64,000 nucleotides of DNA. Source: Desulfovibrio oxyclinae DSM 11498. Its GTDB lineage: Bacteria; Desulfobacterota; Desulfovibrionia; Desulfovibrionales; Desulfovibrionaceae. The stretch covers positions 155,119 to 219,118 of the forward strand of contig NZ_AQXE01000006.1 of NCBI RefSeq assembly GCF_000375485.1, written 5' to 3'. The translations under genes and the position numbers were made by a program. The notes beneath the pieces are model-generated. The model was given only the letters and a program-made list of their open reading frames with translations, did not search any database and was not told where the DNA came from. Positions 58,150 through 64,000 of this stretch are shown piece by piece; the stretch's first letter is position 1, and each line of letters opens with the position of its first letter.

Positions 58150-59133
58150 ATGAACGCATTCAGCATCACACCTTCCGAACCATGGCTGGCTCCGCTGGCG
58201 GGATATTCCGACCTGCCCTTCAGGCTGCTCTGCCAGCAATACGGCTGCGCGGTGACCAACTCCGAAATGGTCAGCGTCAAGGGGCTTCACTTCCAGAGTT
58301 CCGGTACGGTTCGGCTTCTGCAGACCTGCCCGGAAGACTCCCCTATGGTTCTTCAGCTCTTCGGATCGGAACCCGAGCTGTTCGGTCCGGTCATGGAACA
58401 GCTCGTCGAACAGGGCTTCCGCAACTTCGATCTCAATGCCGGATGCCCCGTGCGCAAGGTTCTCAAATCCGGCTCCGGCTGCGGCCTCATGCGCGACCTT
58501 GATTTGCTCGTATCCATTGCGAAGGTCATGGTCCGAAAGGCAGCAGCCCATCCGGACGGGGGGCGCGTCGGCGTCAAATTCCGCCTCGGTTTCGAAAACG
58601 GCGATGACCGCTTCATTGAACTCGCCCAGCGACTTGAGGACATAGGCGTGGACTGGGTGACCATGCACCCGCGCTACGGCAAGCAGATGTTCACCGGCGA
58701 CGCAGACTGGTCGCGGCTGAAAGAGCTGAAGGAAGCGGTCTCCATTCCGGTTGTTGGCTCGGGTGATCTTTATACTGCGCATGATGGTGTGCGGTGCCTG
58801 GAAACCACTGGCATCGACGCAATCATGTTTGCCCGCGGCGCCATGTTCGACCCCGCGATTTTCAATCGGTTCCGTGACGCTTTTGCCGGTCGCCCCGTCA
58901 GCTCCATGGACGGCGAACAACTCATCCAGATAGTCCGCGAACACATCCGCCTCACGCGAGAGTACGAAGGCACAGAACGTTCATTCCGGAAAATTCGCTC
59001 CATTATCCCACGATATGCCAAGGGCCTTGAAGGCATCCGCGCCTTCCGCAACGATCTGGTAGCCTGCGAGAATTGGGAAGAGCTCGACGAGGTAGTGAGC
59101 ACCATACGGGATATGCGACCAGCGGAGCGCTGA
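58150..59133 (+). CDS. tRNA-dihydrouridine synthase (DUF/Dus family)
   Basis: 327 aa, an FMN-dependent reductase of tRNA uridines. LAPLAGYSDLPFRLLCQQYG is the N-terminal Dus signature; DLNAGCPVRKV contains the catalytic Cys; the flavin site is VVGSGDLYT and FARGAMFDPAIF. The ATG at 58150 lacks a good Shine-Dalgarno; an upstream TTG frame (58108) would begin before the likely promoter. Subtype (DusA, DusB or DusC) cannot be fixed by eye. Confidence 0.9.
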   Translation: MNAFSITPSEPWLAPLAGYSDLPFRLLCQQYGCAVTNSEMVSVKGLHFQSSGTVRLLQTCPEDSPMVLQLFGSEPELFGPVMEQLVEQGFRNFDLNAGCPVRKVLKSGSGCGLMRDLDLLVSIAKVMVRKAAAHPDGGRVGVKFRLGFENGDDRFIELAQRLEDIGVDWVTMHPRYGKQMFTGDADWSRLKELKEAVSIPVVGSGDLYTAHDGVRCLETTGIDAIMFARGAMFDPAIFNRFRDAFAGRPVSSMDGEQLIQIVREHIRLTREYEGTERSFRKIRSIIPRYAKGLEGIRAFRNDLVACENWEELDEVVSTIRDMRPAER

Positions 59134-59219
59134 AAAAACCTCGTATTGACGAACACCTGTCACTGCGTTTAACTATCTGTTGACGTGCTATTGCAACTAC
59201 ACTGAATCAAGGAAGCACC

Positions 59220-60182
59220 ATGCCCCAGACCACCGACATTCTTCTTGAGGCCGGAACCAACGAACTGGAAATCGTCGAGTTCTACCTTGAGGAAGAGCCC
59301 CGAGGGGAGAAGGACGGCGAGTCCTACAAGGCTTTCTACGGCGTGAACGTGGCCAAGGTTCTTGAGATCATCAGGATGCCTGAAGTTACCGAGATGCCAG
59401 AAGTTTCTCACCCAGCCGTACTCGGAGCCTTCAACCTGCGCTCGCGCATTATCCCGCTTCTGGACCTGGCCTCCTGGCTCAAGAAGAAACGCGTGGAAAA
59501 CGAGCCGCCCAAGGTCATCGTCACCGAGTTCAACAACGTGACCTCGGCCTTCATGGTCTCCGGTGTGACACGCATTCACCGTATCAGCTGGGAGGATGTG
59601 GAGGCACCCAACAAGTACGTGTCCGCCCTGTCCAGCGACTCCATTACCGGCGTGGTCAAATTTCAGGACCGCATGGTTTTCATACTTGACCTCGAACGCA
59701 TCGTGGCCGAGCTGAATCCGGACCTCTCGCTCAAGCTGGATGACAACATCAGCTTCGACGAAGAAACCGGCTACCGCGCCCTGATCTCCGACGACTCCCC
59801 GCTGATCCGCGAAATGATCCGCGACCTGCTCGTGCAGGCCGGATACAAGGTCGAAAAGACCAACAACGGCAAGGAATGCTGGGACCGCCTTCAGGAGATC
59901 AAGGAATCCGCCAAGGCCGACGGCCGCCCGATCACGGACTACGTACAGGTGGTTATCTCCGACATTGAGATGCCGGTCATGGACGGGCACAGCCTGACCC
60001 GACACATCAAGGAAGACCTCGCCCTGCGTGACCTTCCAGTCATTCTCTTTTCGTCCCTGATCACCGAGCGGCTTCGCCACAAGGGGGAATCCGTGGGGGC
60101 GGACGATCAGATATCCAAACCCGAGATCACCCAGCTCGCTCTGCGCGCCGCCAAGCTTATCGAAGGCGCCGAGGAAGGCTGA
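59220..60182 (+). CDS. cheV: Chemotaxis coupling protein CheV (CheW plus receiver domain)
   Basis: 320 aa. The CheW-like domain spans about 15-165 (KVLEIIRMPEVTEMPEVSHP and GAFNLRSRIIPLLDL); the receiver domain spans about 185-315. The acidic pocket is Asp191/Asp192, the phospho-acceptor Asp248 (ISDIEMPVMDG) and the Lys in SKPE. It couples chemoreceptors to CheA with phosphorylation-tuned adaptation. AAGGAAG precedes the ATG. It is monocistronic, ending in a shared terminator. Confidence 0.95.
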   Translation: MPQTTDILLEAGTNELEIVEFYLEEEPRGEKDGESYKAFYGVNVAKVLEIIRMPEVTEMPEVSHPAVLGAFNLRSRIIPLLDLASWLKKKRVENEPPKVIVTEFNNVTSAFMVSGVTRIHRISWEDVEAPNKYVSALSSDSITGVVKFQDRMVFILDLERIVAELNPDLSLKLDDNISFDEETGYRALISDDSPLIREMIRDLLVQAGYKVEKTNNGKECWDRLQEIKESAKADGRPITDYVQVVISDIEMPVMDGHSLTRHIKEDLALRDLPVILFSSLITERLRHKGESVGADDQISKPEITQLALRAAKLIEGAEEG

Positions 60183-60205
60183 CTCCCTCCCGATTTCAAG
60201 CAATA

Positions 60206-60243
60206 AAAAAACCCCGTTCGGCTCGCCGAACGGGGTTTTTTTA
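60206..60243. terminator. Bidirectional terminator between cheV and alaS
   Basis: A perfect stem AAACCCCGTTCGG/CCGAACGGGGTTT with loop CTCG and A/T runs on both sides, serving both converging genes. Confidence 0.95.
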
Positions 60244-60262
60244 TTGCTTATGGTCAGACGGG

Positions 60263-62899
60263 CTAGCCGATAAGCTCCTTGACCTTGGCAAGCGCAGCGT
60301 CGATACCTGCGGGATTCGAACCGCCCGCACGGGCCAGGTCCGGACGACCGCCGCCGGAACCGCCCACTTCCGCAGCCACGGGCTTGATGAGTTCGCCCGC
60401 CTTGAAACGGTCGTGGAGGTCCTTGGTGACCGCGATGGCCAGCGAGACCTTGCCGCCCTCATGTTCAGCCGTCAGGGCGATGATGCCGGAGTCCATGCGG
60501 GAGCGCAGGTCGTCGAGCTGGTCGAGGATGACCTTCATGTTGGGCGCTTCGAGGCGCGCGGCCAGCACCTTCACGCCGCCGATTTCCTCGGTCTCCGACA
60601 TGAGGTCGCGACCCGCGCCGGAAGCCAGCTTGGCCTGAAGTTTTTCCATCTCCTTGGACATTTCCTTGACCTGCTTCTGCAACGCGGAAAGCTTTTCGGG
60701 CAGATCTTCGGGCTTGGCCTTCAGCATCTTTGCGGCTTCCTCGGCAGCCTTGCGGCGACCGTTGAAGTACTCCAGCGCGTTGGCGCCGGTGGCTGCCTCG
60801 ATGCGGCGAATGCCGGCGGCCACGCCGCTTTCGGACAGGATGGCGAAGGTGCCGATCTGCCCGGTATTCTCAAGGTGCGTGCCGCCGCAGAGTTCCATGG
60901 ACACGCCGGGCACTTCGACAACGCTCACGTCGGCCTCGTACTTCTCGCCGAACAATGCGGTGGCGCCCTTTTCGCGTGCGGCCTCTATGCTCATGATTTC
61001 TCGCACCACCGGGCTGGCATCGAGAATGGCGCGGTTCACGCGCTCTTCTATGTCCGCAATCTCCTCGGGAGTAAGCGCCTTGATGTGGGTGAAGTCGAAC
61101 CGCAGACGGTCCGGGCCGACCAGCGAACCGGCCTGATTGGCGTGATCGCCCAGCACGGCCTTCAGTGCAGCGTGCAGCAGGTGCGTGGCGGTGTGGTTGC
61201 GTGCAGAGGCCAGACGCTGCTCGCGATTCACCGTCATGACGGCGGTTTCGCCGGTCTTGATCTCGCCTTCATCCACGAGCAGACGATGGCCGGTCAGCGC
61301 GGGCGCGGGCTTCACGGTGTCCGCCACTTCCGCCTTGCCGGAGGGCGTCTCCACCAGTCCCTGATCGCCAAGCTGTCCGCCGGATTCACCGTAGAACGGG
61401 GTCAGCTGCGTGACCAACCAGCCGGACTCGCCGGCCTTGATGGATTCGACACGCTCACCGCTCTCGCTCAGCAGCGCCACCACGGTGGATTCTGCCGCGA
61501 GAGCGTCATAGCCGGTGAAATCGCAGGTGAGGGACTCTTCCAGCAGAGTCTGGAACGTGGAGGCCACGTCCTTTTCGCCGGACCCCTTCCAAGCCTTCTT
61601 GGAGCGCTCCTTCTGCTCGTCCATCAGCTTGTTGAAACCGGGTTCGTCAACGCCGAGGCCTCGCTTTTCAGCCACGTCGTTCACGATGTCGATGGGAAAT
61701 CCGTAGGTGTCGTAGAGCTGGAAGACCACTTCGCCCGGAACAATGGACGCCTTCTGCGCCACCAGTCGGTCGAGGTCGGTTTCGAGCATTTCCAATCCCT
61801 TGTCGAGGGTCTTGGCAAAACGCTCCTCTTCCTCCCTGACCACCTTGACCATGAAGTCACGATGCTCGTTCAGTTCGGGATAGTGCCCGCCCATGTCATC
61901 GCAGACCTTGGAGGCGGTCTTGTACAGGAACGATTCGTCAAAGCCGAGCATCCGTCCGAAACGGTAGGCGCGGCGAATCAGGCGGCGCAGCACGTAACCG
62001 CGGCCCTCGTTGGACGGCAGCACCTGATCCGGAATCAGGAAGGCAATGGCGCGGGAGTGGTCGGCAATGACCCGAAGCGCGGTGTCCTTGTCACAGTCGT
62101 CACCGTACTTCACGCCCGCCATGTCCGCGGTGTGATTGATGATGGAAAGGAACAGGTCGGTGTCGTAGTTGGAGTACACGCCCTGACACACCGCAGCGAT
62201 GCGCTCCAGCCCCATGCCGGTGTCGATGGACGGACGCGGCAGGTCCGTGCGGGTGCCGTCAGCCGCCTGATCGTACTGCATGAACACGAGGTTCCAGATC
62301 TCAAGATACCGATCGCAATCGCATTGCCCGATGCCGCAATCCGGACCGCAGCACATGTGCTCGCCCTGATCGATATGCACCTCGGAACAGGGACCGCAAG
62401 GCCCGGTGTCGCCCATGGACCAGAAGTTGTCCTTCTCGCCCAGTCGATAAATGCGCTCGGAAGGGACGTCGCACAGGCGCTTCCACATCTCGCCCGCTTC
62501 ATCGTCGTCCTTGTAGATGGTGATGTACAGCTTGTCCTTGGGCAGGCCCAGCTCTTCAGTCAGGAACTCCCAGCAGAACTTGATGGCGTCTTCCTTGAAA
62601 TAATCGCCGAACGAGAAGTTGCCGAGCATCTCGAAGAAGGTGTGGTGCCGCGCGGTGCGCCCCACGTTCTCAAGGTCGTTGTGCTTGCCGCCCACACGCA
62701 GGCACTTCTGCGAGGTGGTGGCGCGGGAATAGCCCCGCTTCTCCTGCCCGAGGAACAGGCGCTTGAACTGCACCATTCCCGCATTGGTAAACAGAAGCGT
62801 CGGGTCATCCTTGGGAATGAGCGGCGAGGATTCCACGATCGTGTGGCCCTTGCTCTCGAAATATTTAAGGAAACGTTCACGAATTTCTTGGGCTTTCAT
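60263..62899 (-). CDS. alaS: Alanyl-tRNA synthetase
   Basis: 878 aa, full length. The class II core begins [20 protein letters not shown] and holds GHPTLLF-like [15 protein letters not shown]. The editing domain has [11 protein letters not shown] (HxxxH) and CGGTH. The C-Ala domain carries the Gly-rich [19 protein letters not shown] lies nine bases before the ATG. It follows recA. Confidence 0.98.
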   Translation of the reverse strand: MKAQEIRERFLKYFESKGHTIVESSPLIPKDDPTLLFTNAGMVQFKRLFLGQEKRGYSRATTSQKCLRVGGKHNDLENVGRTARHHTFFEMLGNFSFGDYFKEDAIKFCWEFLTEELGLPKDKLYITIYKDDDEAGEMWKRLCDVPSERIYRLGEKDNFWSMGDTGPCGPCSEVHIDQGEHMCCGPDCGIGQCDCDRYLEIWNLVFMQYDQAADGTRTDLPRPSIDTGMGLERIAAVCQGVYSNYDTDLFLSIINHTADMAGVKYGDDCDKDTALRVIADHSRAIAFLIPDQVLPSNEGRGYVLRRLIRRAYRFGRMLGFDESFLYKTASKVCDDMGGHYPELNEHRDFMVKVVREEEERFAKTLDKGLEMLETDLDRLVAQKASIVPGEVVFQLYDTYGFPIDIVNDVAEKRGLGVDEPGFNKLMDEQKERSKKAWKGSGEKDVASTFQTLLEESLTCDFTGYDALAAESTVVALLSESGERVESIKAGESGWLVTQLTPFYGESGGQLGDQGLVETPSGKAEVADTVKPAPALTGHRLLVDEGEIKTGETAVMTVNREQRLASARNHTATHLLHAALKAVLGDHANQAGSLVGPDRLRFDFTHIKALTPEEIADIEERVNRAILDASPVVREIMSIEAAREKGATALFGEKYEADVSVVEVPGVSMELCGGTHLENTGQIGTFAILSESGVAAGIRRIEAATGANALEYFNGRRKAAEEAAKMLKAKPEDLPEKLSALQKQVKEMSKEMEKLQAKLASGAGRDLMSETEEIGGVKVLAARLEAPNMKVILDQLDDLRSRMDSGIIALTAEHEGGKVSLAIAVTKDLHDRFKAGELIKPVAAEVGGSGGGRPDLARAGGSNPAGIDAALAKVKELIG

Positions 62900-62939
62900 T
62901 ATCGGTCACTCCGAAGAAAAAGGTTCTCTCCTATACGGC

Positions 62940-62970
62940 GAAACGCCCCAACAACCATGCCGGGGCGCTT
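62940..62970 (-). terminator. Weak terminator between recA and alaS
   Basis: CGCCCC (62944-62949) pairs with GGGGCG (62962-62967) on a 12-base loop, with TTT on the minus strand. The short T-run suggests partial termination. Confidence 0.45.
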
Positions 62971-62990
62971 TTCCATACAGTATATGTCGT

Positions 62991-64000
<1,010 letters not shown>

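Overview
The window looks like the chromosome of a GC-rich, anaerobic Desulfovibrio-type bacterium (Desulfovibrionaceae; Pseudodesulfovibrio-like is my best guess). The reasons are an isethionate sulfite-lyase with a fused-QM TRAP transporter under sigma-54 control, the futalosine (mqn) menaquinone route, flagellar genes and cobyrinate synthesis. No mobile element, CRISPR array, prophage or replication origin was seen.

Region 1 (1-8520) is an organosulfonate island. It holds a 5' part of the glycyl-radical enzyme IslA (minus strand, cut by the window edge), a PAS/sigma-54 activator, a TauE-like membrane protein, an amidohydrolase-fold protein that has lost most metal ligands, and a TRAP transporter (lipoprotein receptor plus DctQM fusion). 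Three sequences match the sigma-54 -24/-12 consensus with exact 12-nt GG-to-GC spacing, upstream of islA, of the amidohydrolase and of the TRAP receptor. Upstream of islA and of the TRAP operon lies the same arrangement of an inverted repeat (GATGCA-N4-TGCATC): a distal doublet with 18-bp pitch and a proximal single site, in mirror orientation. This is the most system-like signal in the window.

Region 2 (8620-26710) carries tRNA-Pro, a solitary AmmeMemoRadiSam-type radical SAM enzyme behind a small exported Thr-rich protein, purM and an MscS channel. A long minus-strand run follows: mqnD, TPR protein, cbiA, dinB, an exported unknown, a 58-aa four-cysteine protein, fliJ, motE, truA and a FliD-like modular protein. 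Divergent from mqnD is a TetR regulator with mqnE-mqnC-mqnA, and a LysR gene overlaps mqnA tail to tail.

Region 3 (26728-57950) is the minus-strand transcription/translation super-cluster. In transcription order it reads tRNA-Thr(TGT), tRNA-Tyr, tRNA-Gly, tRNA-Thr(GGT), tuf, rpmG, tRNA-Trp, secE, nusG, rplKAJL, rpoBC; then rpsL, rpsG, fusA, the S10 and spc operons, secY, map, rpmJ, rpsMKD, rpoA, rplQ. An L10 leader, an rplL-rpoB attenuator/processing region and a strong rpoC terminator are visible.

Region 4 (58100-64000) has a dihydrouridine synthase, cheV, alaS and the 3' part of recA (5' end beyond the window).
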